Position numbers and translations under genes: made by a program. A model generated the notes under the pieces. That model searched no databases. It saw only the letters and a program-made list of their open reading frames with translations, and was not told the DNA's origin. 64,000 nt of DNA from an uncultured Subdoligranulum sp. Its GTDB lineage: Bacteria > Bacillota > Clostridia > Oscillospirales > Ruminococcaceae. This document shows positions 24,460 through 34,048 of the stretch, piece after piece. The stretch spans positions 2,534,481 to 2,598,480 of the forward strand of contig NZ_OZ007030.1 in assembly GCF_963931595.1 (NCBI RefSeq). Direction: 5' to 3'. Every line of letters begins with the position of its first letter. The stretch's first letter is position 1.

Positions 24460-25454
24460 GCAAAACGCTCCTTTACCTGTTGCAGCCAGGCGGCCTGGCG
24501 GCGGGCGGCCGCCACGGCGCCGGCGGGGTCGGTCCAGTCAAAGGCCACCGCCTGCCCCGGCCGCAGCTGGGCCAGCACCGGCAGGTCCGCCCCGATGACG
24601 GTGGCGATCTTGGCGTAGCCGCCGGTGGTCTGGTGGTCGGCCAGCATGACGATGGGCTGGCCGTTGCCCGATACCTGCACCGAGCCTTCCACGATGCCGT
24701 CCGAGAGAATATCCGACCCGGCCACCGTCTCCAATACCGGGCCCTGCAGCTTGCAGGCCATCCGGTTGCAGTCGGCCGTCAGCCGGTAGACCCCGTGGGT
24801 GAAGACCTGCCGGGCCGCCGAGGTGAAAGCGTCGGTCTGGGGGCCCGGCACTGCCCGCAGCAGGGGCAGGCGTTCCGCCCCCAGCTGGCGCCAGAGGGCG
24901 CCGCCGTGGCGGGCGGTCTCGTCCCCCAGGGGGCGGTCGAGATGGCGGCGGCAGAGTTCCTGCCACCGGGCGGCGGCCTCCTGGCCGGTGCGGGCCAGGG
25001 GCAGCACGTCGCCGGGATGGAGCGCCCGGCCCTGGAAGCCCCCCAGGTGGCAGGCCAGATCGGTGGAGCGGCTGCCCCGCACCGGCGGGGTGGCGATGCC
25101 GCCCCACACCGCCAGATAGCTGCGCAGCCCGGCCGGGGCGGCGCCCACCGTCAGGCGGCTGCCCGCCGGGGCAAAGACCGGGGCGAACCAGGGCACCGGC
25201 TTACCGTCCAGCGTGGCGGGCGCCTGGGCTCCTGCCAGGGCGAAAACCGCCGCCGTGACAAACTGCACCTCAGGCCCGCGCAGGGTGGTTTCCAGCACGG
25301 CCTCGCCGGGTTCGTTGCCCAGCAGCAGGTTGGCAAGGCGGGCGGCGTAGCCGTCGGCGGCCCCGCAGCGGCGGTAGCCTTCGGCGGCGCAGCCCACCCG
25401 GCCCAGGTCCTGGACGGTGGTCAGCGGGCCGGGATTCAGCACACAAAGGCTCAT
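24456..25454 (-). CDS. pxpC: PxpC, 5-oxoprolinase subunit C (carboxyltransferase-like)
   Basis: 332 aa. [19 protein letters not shown] is the family start; [25 protein letters not shown] and the C-terminal [17 protein letters not shown] complete the allophanate-hydrolase-subunit-2 fold (KipA/YcsJ type). It overlaps pxpB (ATGA) at its start and the DUF1445 gene at its end. Partner of PxpB in 5-oxoproline cleavage. Confidence 0.92.
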   Translation of the reverse strand: MSLCVLNPGPLTTVQDLGRVGCAAEGYRRCGAADGYAARLANLLLGNEPGEAVLETTLRGPEVQFVTAAVFALAGAQAPATLDGKPVPWFAPVFAPAGSRLTVGAAPAGLRSYLAVWGGIATPPVRGSRSTDLACHLGGFQGRALHPGDVLPLARTGQEAAARWQELCRRHLDRPLGDETARHGGALWRQLGAERLPLLRAVPGPQTDAFTSAARQVFTHGVYRLTADCNRMACKLQGPVLETVAGSDILSDGIVEGSVQVSGNGQPIVMLADHQTTGGYAKIATVIGADLPVLAQLRPGQAVAFDWTDPAGAVAAARRQAAWLQQVKERFA

Positions 25455-26137
25455 ACCGTTCCCTCCTTTTGGGCCAGCGTCTCGAACTGCTGGGGGGTGA
25501 TGGCCGCAAAGCGGATGCGGTCCCCCGCGGCGTAGAGCAGCGGGCGGTCGGGGTCAAAGAGTTTCAGCGGCGTGCGGCCGATGAGCTGCCAGCCCCCCGG
25601 CGAGGCCACCGGGTAGATGCCGGTCTGCTGGCCGCCGATGCCCACCGACCCCGCCGGGATGGCGGTGCGGGGATTCTGCAGACGGGGTGTGAAAAGGGCG
25701 GGGTCCAGCCCGCCCAGATAGGGAAAACCGGGCAGAAAGCCCAGCATATAGATACGGTATTTGGGGGCGGTGTGGCGGCGGATGACCTCCCGCTCGGAAA
25801 GTCCCGCGTGCTGTGCCACAAAGGCAAGGTCGGGTCCGTAGTCCCCGCCGTAGCAGACGGGGATCGTCACCACCCGGCCGCCGTGGTGGCGGCGGGGGCG
25901 GGTCTTTTGAACCAGGGGTCCCAGGGCGGCGGCCAGGGTATCGTAATCGGTGCGCAGCGGGTCGTACCGCACCAGCAGCGAGGCGAAGGCCGGGACGGTC
26001 TCCACCACGCCGGGCAGGTTGGCGGCGTGCACCGCCCCGTCCAGGGCGGAGACCTTGTCCCCCACCCCCTCGTCGATCTTGCTGCCGCAGACGGCCAGCA
26101 GGGCGCAGTCCCCCACGGGAAAGAGTTCAGCCTGCAT
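25451..26137 (-). CDS. pxpB: PxpB, 5-oxoprolinase subunit B (KipI-like)
   Basis: 228 aa of the allophanate hydrolase subunit 1 family: VPAFASLLVRYDPLRTDY, IPVCYGGDYGPDLAFVA, YMLGFLPGFPYLGGLDP, RTAIPAGSVGIGGQQTGIYP and PGGWQLIGRTP are all diagnostic. Binds ATP with PxpC and phosphorylates 5-oxoproline before hydrolysis. AAAGGAGG site. Confidence 0.93.
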   Translation of the reverse strand: MQAELFPVGDCALLAVCGSKIDEGVGDKVSALDGAVHAANLPGVVETVPAFASLLVRYDPLRTDYDTLAAALGPLVQKTRPRRHHGGRVVTIPVCYGGDYGPDLAFVAQHAGLSEREVIRRHTAPKYRIYMLGFLPGFPYLGGLDPALFTPRLQNPRTAIPAGSVGIGGQQTGIYPVASPGGWQLIGRTPLKLFDPDRPLLYAAGDRIRFAAITPQQFETLAQKEGTV

Positions 26138-26155
26138 GGGTTCCTCCTTTCCCGG

Positions 26156-27226
26156 TCAGCACGCGCTGAAAAAGCCCTTCTCCAGCACCGGCTGGAACCA
26201 GCGGTCCGATTCGTGGGAGTGGCGCACCGCGTAGGCCGTGCACTGCCGCATGAGGCTGACGACCCCCACGTTGAGCCGGGTGCTGAAGCCGTCGATGCCG
26301 GGCAGCAGCGAGCCTGTCATGTCGATGAAGCCGTTGCGGGCGGCCACCCGCATGACCTCCGACTCCATCTCCTCCCGGTGGAGGATCTCCATGTCCCGCT
26401 TGAGGTAGGCCAGCGCCGCCATCATGCCGTAGCAGCCCCAGTCGGAGCAGGTGGCCGTGATGATGCTGTCCGCCCGGGTGGCGCTGAGCACCCCGCCGCC
26501 GCAGCCGCAGGCGCACTCGCCGGGGCCGGTGAAGGGCACATACTTGCGGATATGGTCGGCGATGGAGGCCATGCCGATCTCGTTGCCCAGGTCCCCGATG
26601 GCGATATTGGCCACGCCCCGGCTGCGCAGAAGGTTCCACAGCGCTTCGCTCTTGGCCTGCAGTTCGGTCACATCCAGCCCGCCGGCGTTGTGGTAGACCC
26701 CCTTGGCGTTGGCGCCCGCCGCCTCGATGGCGATGACGGCCGCCGGGTCGATGGCGTCGGCCAGCTGCTGGGCCTGGGCGGGGGCCGCGGCTTTGTCCTT
26801 GGTAAAGGCCACCACCCCCATGCTCAACGGCAGGGCTTTGACGGTGGCCAGGTCCTCATAGCAGTGCAGCCCCACCACGGCGGCGCAGCGGCGGATGGCC
26901 TCCACGCTGTCCGCCGGCCAGACGATGACCGGCTTGGCCCCGAAGGCCAGCACCAGCGCCCGGGCCAGCAGCATGGAACTGACGGTGCCGTCCATTTCCG
27001 GCACCTTGTGGGGCAGCAGCACGAAGCCTGTCATGATGACCACCGTGTCCCCGGGGTGGACGGCGGCGCAGAGCACCTCCGCGGCGTGCATCGTCACCGG
27101 CTCCCCGGTGTAGGCCCGGCTGCCCGCATAGAGGATGCGGCAGACACCGTATCCCCGGGGGTCCAGGTTCATCAGGGCGTCCAGGTTTTCCCCCACGTTG
27201 CGCTTTTCCAGTTCATCCCGCGTCAT
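26156..27226 (-). CDS. DUF4392 / D-glutamate cyclase C-terminal-domain protein
   Basis: 356 aa. Recognised from VVIMTGF, EMDGTVSSMLLARAL, VGLHCYEDLA, IAIEAAGANAKGVYHN, NIAIGDLGNEIGMA and the Cys-rich GECACGCGGG. This family equals the C-terminal part of animal DGLUCY, which converts D-glutamate to 5-oxo-D-proline. It lies 18 bp upstream of pxpB and 17 bp after the D-amino-acid transaminase gene. Cyclase activity of the free-standing protein is inferred. Confidence 0.87.
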   Translation of the reverse strand: MTRDELEKRNVGENLDALMNLDPRGYGVCRILYAGSRAYTGEPVTMHAAEVLCAAVHPGDTVVIMTGFVLLPHKVPEMDGTVSSMLLARALVLAFGAKPVIVWPADSVEAIRRCAAVVGLHCYEDLATVKALPLSMGVVAFTKDKAAAPAQAQQLADAIDPAAVIAIEAAGANAKGVYHNAGGLDVTELQAKSEALWNLLRSRGVANIAIGDLGNEIGMASIADHIRKYVPFTGPGECACGCGGGVLSATRADSIITATCSDWGCYGMMAALAYLKRDMEILHREEMESEVMRVAARNGFIDMTGSLLPGIDGFSTRLNVGVVSLMRQCTAYAVRHSHESDRWFQPVLEKGFFSAC

Positions 27227-27243
27227 AGCCCGTCACGCCCCTT

Positions 27244-28101
27244 TCAGTCCAGCACCGACGTTTTGCCGGTGTAGTCGTAGTATTCCTGCAGCACGGCGTC
27301 CTGGATGGCCTTGAGCGTCCCGGGGTCCTTGCCGCCCGCCGGGGCGCCGTCCAGCTCGCAGGCATGGAGGCAGAAGTTGGAGGAGGAGGTGACGATGATC
27401 TCGTCGGCGGCGCGCAGGTCGTCCAGGGTATAGGGCTTCTCCATCACCGTGATGCCCAGCCGGTAGCAGGCCTGGATCATGTGGGTCTTGGCAATGCCCC
27501 GCAAAATCAGCTCGTCGTTGGGGTGGGAGTAGAAGACGCCGTCCTTCAGGATCGACACGTTGGAGTGGGCGCACTCGGTGACGATGCCGTCCCGGTGGAA
27601 GACCGTCTCCTGCACGCCGCGGCGGGCGGCGTCCTGGGCGGCCATGACGCTGGGGATCAGGTTCAGCGTCTTGATGTTGCAGTGATAGAACCGGGTGTCC
27701 GGCGCGGTGACCAGCCTGATGGGCACGTCGGGGTCGTTGAGGTGGTTGGGGCGGATCATCACCCACAGTTTGCCGGGCATCCCCTCGGGGTAGACGTGGT
27801 TGCGGTCGTTGATGCCCCGGGTGACCTGCCAGTAGACAAAGTGGGTGGTGCCATCCACTTTGCCCAGCAGGTCGGTGAGCAGTTCGCCCAGAGCGGCTTT
27901 TTCCATGGGGATATGGATATCCAGGGCTTTGGCGCTGGTGTAGAACCGGTCCAGGTGGTCCCGGAGCAGATACACCTTGCCGTTGGCCCCCACGGTGGCA
28001 TCGTAGACGCCGTCCCCGAAGAAGTGGACCCGGTCGTTGAAGGGCACCATCAGTTCCTCCGGTGCGCCGATTTTTCCGTCATAATACGCGATGGCCTGCA
28101 T
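27244..28101 (-). CDS. dat: D-amino-acid transaminase (class IV)
   Basis: 285 aa. Fold-type IV PLP enzyme: PLP lysine K144 in NIKTLNLIPSV, EdTVFH-like ETVFHRDGIVTECAHSNV, and the phosphate-binding VTSSSNF. The best family match by eye is D-alanine/D-amino-acid aminotransferase, which moves the amino group of D-amino acids to 2-oxoglutarate, giving D-glutamate. ATG at 28101 is chosen because of AAAGGGAG upstream; a GTG three codons earlier is possible. It leads the pxp operon, so it probably feeds D-glutamate into it. Confidence 0.88.
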   Translation of the reverse strand: MQAIAYYDGKIGAPEELMVPFNDRVHFFGDGVYDATVGANGKVYLLRDHLDRFYTSAKALDIHIPMEKAALGELLTDLLGKVDGTTHFVYWQVTRGINDRNHVYPEGMPGKLWVMIRPNHLNDPDVPIRLVTAPDTRFYHCNIKTLNLIPSVMAAQDAARRGVQETVFHRDGIVTECAHSNVSILKDGVFYSHPNDELILRGIAKTHMIQACYRLGITVMEKPYTLDDLRAADEIIVTSSSNFCLHACELDGAPAGGKDPGTLKAIQDAVLQEYYDYTGKTSVLD

Positions 28102-28177
28102 ACCAAACACTCCCTTTTTCTCTGTTTGCTTCTATACTTTCCCTGCCCCCGCGGGGGCTTTTTACCCAAATGACAAC

Positions 28178-28214
28178 GGCCCGTCACATCCCCCCTGGGG
28201 GATGCCGCCGGGCC
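28178..28214 (-). terminator. Stem-loop between the cytidylate-kinase-like gene and dat
   Basis: GGCCCG/CGGGCC and CATCCCCC/GGGGGATG pairs give a long imperfect stem. Only a weak T-rich tail follows on the minus strand, so partial read-through from the liv genes to dat/pxp is possible. A GCCCCCGCGGGGGC palindrome (28145-28158) lies just beyond. Confidence 0.5.
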
Positions 28215-28224
28215 CCGGGGTCCC

Positions 28225-28863
28225 TTACACGGTGACCCCGTATTTCTTTGCGATGATGGTGCGGATGACCTCCACGCAGGTGTCCAGCCCCAGAGCGGCG
28301 CTGTCCAGGCAGAGATCGTAGTTTTCCGGCCGCTTCCACTTCTTGCCGGTGTGGTAGTTGTAGTACCGTTCCCGGTAGCGGTCCAGCCGGTCGATGTAGT
28401 GCATGGCGCGGCTGCGGTTGATGCCCTGCCGTTTCATCTCCCGTTCCACCCGGGCTTCGTAGGGGGCATCCACATACACTTTGAGCACGTTGGGTTTGTC
28501 CCGCAGCACGAAGTCGGCGGCACGGCCCACGCAGACGTAGTCCTCGTCGTTGAGCAGCTCCCGCAGCACCTTGGCCTGGTAGTTGAAGAGGTTCTCGTCG
28601 CTGATGAAGTTGCCGCTCTCCGGCGGGATGATGCTGCCGTCGTAGACCCGGCGGCTCACCTGGTAGAGCAGCGTCTTGCGGGTGTTCTCGTCGGCTTTGG
28701 CAAAGATCTCCTCGTTGATGCCGCTGTCCTCCGAGGCCAGCCGCAGCAGTTTGCGGTCATACAGGTCGATGCCGTAGAGCTCCGCCAGCTTCTTGCCGAT
28801 GTAGCTGCCGCCGCCCGACCCGCAGGTGCGGGTGATGGCAATGGCAAAATGCAGTTTGACCAT
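28225..28863 (-). CDS. Cytidylate kinase-like family protein
   Basis: 212 aa. The start MVKLHFAIAITRTCGSGGGS contains a P-loop-like glycine segment, followed by GKKLAELYGIDLYDRKLL, the (D/N)Y-x-CVGRAADFVL segment and KVYVDAPYEARV with an arginine-rich lid (RSRAMHYIDRLDRYRERYY). The family is frequent in clostridia; its substrate is unknown and it is not the canonical Cmk. It lies 18 bp after livF, as last gene of the liv transcript. Confidence 0.82.
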   Translation of the reverse strand: MVKLHFAIAITRTCGSGGGSYIGKKLAELYGIDLYDRKLLRLASEDSGINEEIFAKADENTRKTLLYQVSRRVYDGSIIPPESGNFISDENLFNYQAKVLRELLNDEDYVCVGRAADFVLRDKPNVLKVYVDAPYEARVEREMKRQGINRSRAMHYIDRLDRYRERYYNYHTGKKWKRPENYDLCLDSAALGLDTCVEVIRTIIAKKYGVTV

Positions 28864-28881
28864 GGATGACTTCCTCCTTTC

Positions 28882-29579
28882 TCACTGGCCCAGATAGGCC
28901 TTTTTGACCCGGGGATCGTTGAGCAGGTCCTTGGCATCCCCCTGGATGGTGATGGTGCCGGTCTCCAGCACGTAGGCCCGGTGGGAGATGGACAGCGCCA
29001 TCCGGGCGTTCTGTTCCACCAGCAAAATGGTGATGCCCTGGGCGTTGACCTCCCGGATGATGTCGAAGATCTCCTTGACAAGCAGCGGCGAAAGGCCCAT
29101 GGAGGGTTCATCCATCAAAATCATCTTGGGCTTGCTCATGAGGGCGCGGCCCACGGCCAGCATCTGCTGCTCGCCGCCCGATAAGGTGCCCGCCAGCTGG
29201 CGGCGCCGCTCCCGCAGGCGGGGGAACCGCTGGTAGACTTCCTCCCTCGTCTTTTCCAGGTCGGTGGGGTCGGTGTAAGCGCCCATTTCCAGGTTTTCCT
29301 CCACCGTCATGGCGGGGAAGATGTGCCGCCCTTCCGGCACGTGGGCCAGCTTGTGGGTGATGATCTTGCTGGGCTCGGTCTTGCGCAGGTCCACCCCGTC
29401 AAAGGTGATGGAGCCCGACGCCGCCTTCTCCAGCCCCGTGATGGTGCGCAGCGTGGTGGTCTTGCCCGCGCCGTTGGCGCCGATGAGGGAGACGATCTCC
29501 CCGTTGTTTACGGTGAGCGACACCCCGTTCAGGGCGTGCACCGCGCCGTAATTCACATGCAGGTCTTGTACGGTAAGCA

Positions 29580-29580
<1 letters not shown>
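28882..29580 (-). CDS. livF: LivF, branched-chain amino acid ABC transporter ATP-binding protein
   Basis: 232 aa. Walker A GANGAGKTT, signature LSGGEQQMLAVGRAL, Walker B ILMDEPSMGLSPL, and the LivF-type ending TITIQGDAKDLLNDPRVKKAYLG. Its ATG overlaps the livG stop by one base. Energises amino acid uptake with LivG. Confidence 0.95.
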
Positions 29581-30377
<797 letters not shown>

Positions 30378-30381
30378 ACCG

Positions 30382-31377
30382 TCACGCCCCTTTCTTGGCA
30401 GTTTCCCGGCGATGGGTCAGACGGCCCAGCGCCCGGGTCAGGCTGAACTCCCAGCGGCCGAAGATGCCGCCCGGACGGAAGAGCATGACCAGCACCAGCA
30501 CCACCGAGTAGCAGAGCATGCGGTAGGTGGCGAACTGGCGCATGGCCTCGGGCAGGGCCGACAGGAACACCGCGCCGATGATGGAGCCGGTGAGGGAGCC
30601 GGTGCCGCCGATGATGACCTCGCTGAGGAGTTCCGCCGAGTAGTTGAAGTTGAAGTTGGTGGGGATCATGGCGGTCATGTAGTGGGCGTAGATGGCGCCG
30701 CCGATGCCCGCGAAGAAGCTGGATACCGCGAAGGTCATGACCTTGTAGAAGGTGACGTTGATGCCGGAGGCGGAAGCCGCGATGTAGTCCTCGCGGATGG
30801 CCTGGACCGTGCGGCCGAACTTGCTGCGCACGAACATGTACATGAAGGTGACGCAGACCACCATGACCCAGAAGGCCCGGGGGAAGGTGGAGAGCTTGAG
30901 GATGCCGCTCAACGTCTTGCCGCCGCCCGTGATGGAGAAGTTGCAGAAGCAGACGCGGATGATCTCGGCAAAAGCCATGGTGACGATGGCGAGATAATCC
31001 CCCCGCAGCCGCAGGGCGGGAATGCCCACCAGCACACCCATGATGCCGGCGGCGAGGCCGCCCATGAGGATGGCGACCAGGAAGAGCCCCAGATCGGACA
31101 GGCCCTTGCCGGCCAGGGCTCCCGAGACGATGGCCGACACATAGGCGCCCACCGAGACGAAGCCCGCATGGCCCAGGGAGAACTCACCCATGAAGCCCAC
31201 CACCAGGTTGAGGGAGGCCACCATGATGACGGTGTAGCAGGCGGTGGTGCAGATGCCCTGGATGTAGGTGGTGGAGGTGCCGAAGACCCCCGCCGTGAAG
31301 AGGGCCATGAGCAGGGCGAAGACGACCGCCACGCCCACGGCGTTGAGGAGATAGGCGATCTTGCGTTGTTTTGTCAT
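30382..31377 (-). CDS. livM: LivM, branched-chain amino acid ABC transporter permease
   Basis: 331 aa, eight or more hydrophobic helices. The conserved FSLGHAGFVSVGAYVSA, RLRGDYLAIVTMAFAEI, and FFAGIGGAIYAHY loops are those of LivM. The permease partner of LivH. 13 bp downstream of livH. Confidence 0.95.
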   Translation of the reverse strand: MTKQRKIAYLLNAVGVAVVFALLMALFTAGVFGTSTTYIQGICTTACYTVIMVASLNLVVGFMGEFSLGHAGFVSVGAYVSAIVSGALAGKGLSDLGLFLVAILMGGLAAGIMGVLVGIPALRLRGDYLAIVTMAFAEIIRVCFCNFSITGGGKTLSGILKLSTFPRAFWVMVVCVTFMYMFVRSKFGRTVQAIREDYIAASASGINVTFYKVMTFAVSSFFAGIGGAIYAHYMTAMIPTNFNFNYSAELLSEVIIGGTGSLTGSIIGAVFLSALPEAMRQFATYRMLCYSVVLVLVMLFRPGGIFGRWEFSLTRALGRLTHRRETAKKGA

Positions 31378-31390
31378 CGCGGTTTCCTCC

Positions 31391-32281
31391 TTACACTTTT
31401 TCGCCGGTGTTCTTGCCCAGGATGCCCGAGGGTTTCACCAGCAGGATGACGATGAGGGTGCCGTAGGTGACGGCCTCATACCAGCCGGGGGCGAAGAGCT
31501 TGACGAAGATCTCGATAAGGCCCACCAGGATGCCGCCCAGCATGGCGCCGGGGATGATGCCGATGCCGCCCAGCACGGCGGCGATGAAGGCTTTCATGCC
31601 CATCATGGAACCCATGTCGGTGGTGACGCGGGGGTAGGTGGCGCAGTACATCAGCGCCGCCACCGCCGCCAGGGAGGAACCGATGCAGAAGGTCAATGTA
31701 ATGATGCGGTTGACGTTGATGCCCATGAGGGTGGAGGCGTCCTTATCCTGGGGCACGGCCCGCATGGCCTTGCCCAGCTTCGTACCCTTGACGAAGAGCT
31801 GCATGCCCAGCATGATGACAACACCGATGGCGATGGTGAGCAGCACGTTCAGCGGCAGGGATACCCCACCCACCATGATGGTGGGCAGGCTGAAGATGGC
31901 CTCCACGTTGTGGGGCTTGGCGCCGAAGAGCACCATGGCCAGGTTCTGCAAAAAGATGCTCATGGCCAGGGCGGTGATGAGGGCGGACATGGAGCCCGCC
32001 TTGCGCACCGGCCGGTAGGCGAAGGTTTCCACCAGGATGCCCAGCACGGCGCAGACCGCAATCGCCGCGATGACGGCCAGCCAGGCCGGCATGCCGGCGT
32101 TGACCATGAGGGGAATGGTATAAAACAGGGTATAGGAACCGATCATGATGAAATCGCCGTGGGCGAAGTTGATCATCCGGATGATGCCGTACACCATGGT
32201 GTAGCCCAGGGCGATCAGCGCATAGATGGCGCCCTGGTTCAGCCCGTTGATGAGGCTTTGGATAAACAGCGAGAGTGTCAT
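31391..32281 (-). CDS. livH: LivH, branched-chain amino acid ABC transporter permease
   Basis: 296 aa. QGAIYALIALGYTMVYGIIRMINFAHGDFIM is split across the N-terminal helices as in LivH; GIIPGAMLGGILVGL near the end is also typical. Membrane channel of the Liv system. Separated from livK by ~100 bp that hold hairpins. Confidence 0.95.
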   Translation of the reverse strand: MTLSLFIQSLINGLNQGAIYALIALGYTMVYGIIRMINFAHGDFIMIGSYTLFYTIPLMVNAGMPAWLAVIAAIAVCAVLGILVETFAYRPVRKAGSMSALITALAMSIFLQNLAMVLFGAKPHNVEAIFSLPTIMVGGVSLPLNVLLTIAIGVVIMLGMQLFVKGTKLGKAMRAVPQDKDASTLMGINVNRIITLTFCIGSSLAAVAALMYCATYPRVTTDMGSMMGMKAFIAAVLGGIGIIPGAMLGGILVGLIEIFVKLFAPGWYEAVTYGTLIVILLVKPSGILGKNTGEKV

Positions 32282-32326
32282 ACTACCTTCACCTTTCCCG
32301 GCAGGGAGGCCCTGCCCTAGAATAAA

Positions 32327-32354
32327 GCGCGGCGGCCGGGGAGGGCCGCTGCGC
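32327..32354 (-). promoter_or_regulatory. Intercistronic hairpin between livK and livH
   Basis: GCGCGGCGGCC (32327-32337) pairs with GGCCGCTGCGC (32344-32354) with one mismatch; a second GGCAGGG/CCCTGCC pair lies at 32300-32316. There is no U-run. Such hairpins after a binding-protein gene usually keep its mRNA level above that of the permeases. Confidence 0.5.
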
Positions 32355-32380
32355 AGGATACGGGGTTGCCGTTGTAGAGT

Positions 32381-33637
32381 TTATTCAGCCGAAGCTACGA
32401 CCTTGCCCTCGGCGTCCAGCGTCTCGGCCCACTTGACCTTGCCGTCCACGTAGGTGTTGAAGACGATGGACTTGATGGCGTCGCCGTTCTCATCCAGCGT
32501 GATGTCGCCGCCCACGCCGGAGAAGCTCAAGCCCTTCATGCCCTTGACCAGGCTCGCGGTATCGGTGCCGCCGCCGTTCTCGGCCGCCTGGACCAGCATG
32601 TACATGGCGTCGTAGTAGAGCGCCGCGCAGGCGTTCAGGCTCTCGGTGCCGTACTTCTCGGTGAACTTCTGCACGAAGTTCACAACGGCCGGGGAGGTAT
32701 CCTCGCTGGAGTAGTGGTTGGTGAAGTAGCAGTTGTCGAATTTGTCCTCGAGACCGGTGGTGTCGGCGCCGTCCCAGCCGTCACCGCCCGTGATGATGCC
32801 GGTGAAGCCTGCGTTGCGGGCTGCACCCACCAGCAGGGGCACGGTATCCAGGAAGCAGGGATAGTAGAGGAACTCGGCCCCCGAGGCAACCGCCTGGGCT
32901 GCCTGGGAGGAGTAGTCGGTGTCGGTGGTCATGCACTCGCCGGTGTAGGTGACCTCGATACCGTTGGCCTCGCAGTTCTCCACGAAGGCGTCCTTCAGGC
33001 CGTTGGAGTAGTCATCGTCCTTGGCGTAGATGACCGCCACCTTGCTGATGCCCTTGTCCTTGACGAAGAGGGCTGCCATCTTGCCCTGGTAGGGGTCGAT
33101 GAAGCAGTTGCGGAAGATCGTATCGCCCTTGAGGGTGACATCCACGTTGGTGGCGCCGGTGGCCAGCAGCAGCATGCCGTCGCTGGCCGCCTGGGTGGCC
33201 ATGGGCAGCGTCACCGAGGAGAAGAAGCTGCCCACGATGGCCTCGGGTTTCTCGGCCATCAGCAGGTTGTAGGCGTTCATGGCCTGCTTGGCGTCCTTGG
33301 CGTCGTCGGCCACCTGGCCGTTGTTGACGATCTCGATCTTGTAGCCGCTGTCGCCGGCGTTGATCTCCTCCACGGCCATATCCACGGCGTTCTGGGCGCC
33401 CTCGCCGTAGATGGCGGAACCGCCCGTCATGCTGCATACAACGCCCACCTTGATGATGTTATCCTCGGCGGCGGTGCTGTCCGCCGCCGTGCTGGAGGCA
33501 TCGGCGGCGGAGGCGGAGGACGCGGTCTCCGATCCCGCGCCCGCCTGCTGCTGGGCGCTGGACCCGCAGCCTGCCAGCAGGCTGATGCTCATGGCCGCGG
33601 CCATCGTCAGGGCTAGAACTCGTTTGTGCTTTCTCAA
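32381..33637 (-). CDS. livK: LivK-type amino acid ABC transporter substrate-binding lipoprotein
   Basis: 418 aa from a TTG start with AGAGGG seven bases upstream; longer extensions run into the leader. Lipobox LLAGC (Cys about residue 22), Ser/Ala-rich linker to about residue 55, then the receptor-ligand-binding fold (IKVGVVCSMTGGSAIYGEG, VDMAVEEIN, GMLLLATGATNVDVT, YYDAMYMLVQAAE). The ligand could be branched-chain or other, including D-, amino acids; the neighbouring D-amino-acid genes make the question worth asking. Confidence 0.92.
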   Translation of the reverse strand: MRKHKRVLALTMAAAMSISLLAGCGSSAQQQAGAGSETASSASAADASSTAADSTAAEDNIIKVGVVCSMTGGSAIYGEGAQNAVDMAVEEINAGDSGYKIEIVNNGQVADDAKDAKQAMNAYNLLMAEKPEAIVGSFFSSVTLPMATQAASDGMLLLATGATNVDVTLKGDTIFRNCFIDPYQGKMAALFVKDKGISKVAVIYAKDDDYSNGLKDAFVENCEANGIEVTYTGECMTTDTDYSSQAAQAVASGAEFLYYPCFLDTVPLLVGAARNAGFTGIITGGDGWDGADTTGLEDKFDNCYFTNHYSSEDTSPAVVNFVQKFTEKYGTESLNACAALYYDAMYMLVQAAENGGGTDTASLVKGMKGLSFSGVGGDITLDENGDAIKSIVFNTYVDGKVKWAETLDAEGKVVASAE

Positions 33638-33851
33638 TGTGGTTCCCTCTTTTCTCCATGTTTCTTGTTTTTCCCTCCGAAAAGGGAAAAGGCGCACAGT
33701 TCTTGCGAACTGCACGCCTTTGTGGTTGCTTGCACCATGGGCCAAATGCAAAACGGAGCTGCGTGCCCGGGTGGGCTGCGCAACTCCGTTGTTACGTTTT
33801 GGTTGGGTCTGGTGTTGTGGCTATTATAGCAGGGTCGGATGGCCTGCGCAA
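33638..33851 (-). promoter_or_regulatory. liv promoter and structured 5' leader
   Basis: Promoter TTGCGC (33846-33851), 17-bp spacer, TATAAT (33823-33828). The ~180-base leader contains hairpin A (33753-33789, CGGAG...CTCCG arms followed by TTTT), hairpin B (33689-33720, 14-bp arms, terminator-like, followed by TTTTCCCTTTT) and hairpin C (33669-33690), which overlaps the foot of B. Mutually exclusive stems before the start codon suggest transcription attenuation. Confidence 0.55.
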
Positions 33852-34048
33852 GGGGAATTTCTCAAAAATTTCTAAATTCGTTCATCCTGGAAGGTTTCCC
33901 CCGGCCGGGACAGGCCATCTTTGTGCAAGATTACGAAAATTAAACAAGCCTGCTGAAATAAACCCGGTTTTTCGGTTTTCCGCTTAAGATTCTTAATTTT
34001 CCCGGTTTTGCGGCAGACAGCCGTCCTTGTATGGAGGACGCATCGTTT
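33852..34048. other. Intergenic stretch without recognised features
   Basis: Relatively AT-rich sequence between the liv promoter and the end of the AbgT/M32 remnant. No reading frame, RNA gene or convincing terminator was found here. Confidence 0.4.

Noticed and set aside
33640..33740. A 34-codon leader peptide in the liv leader ending at the livK start
   Set aside because: An ATG frame exists with its stop overlapping the TTG start, but it has no ribosome site and no run of regulatory amino acid codons, so I do not list it as a gene.
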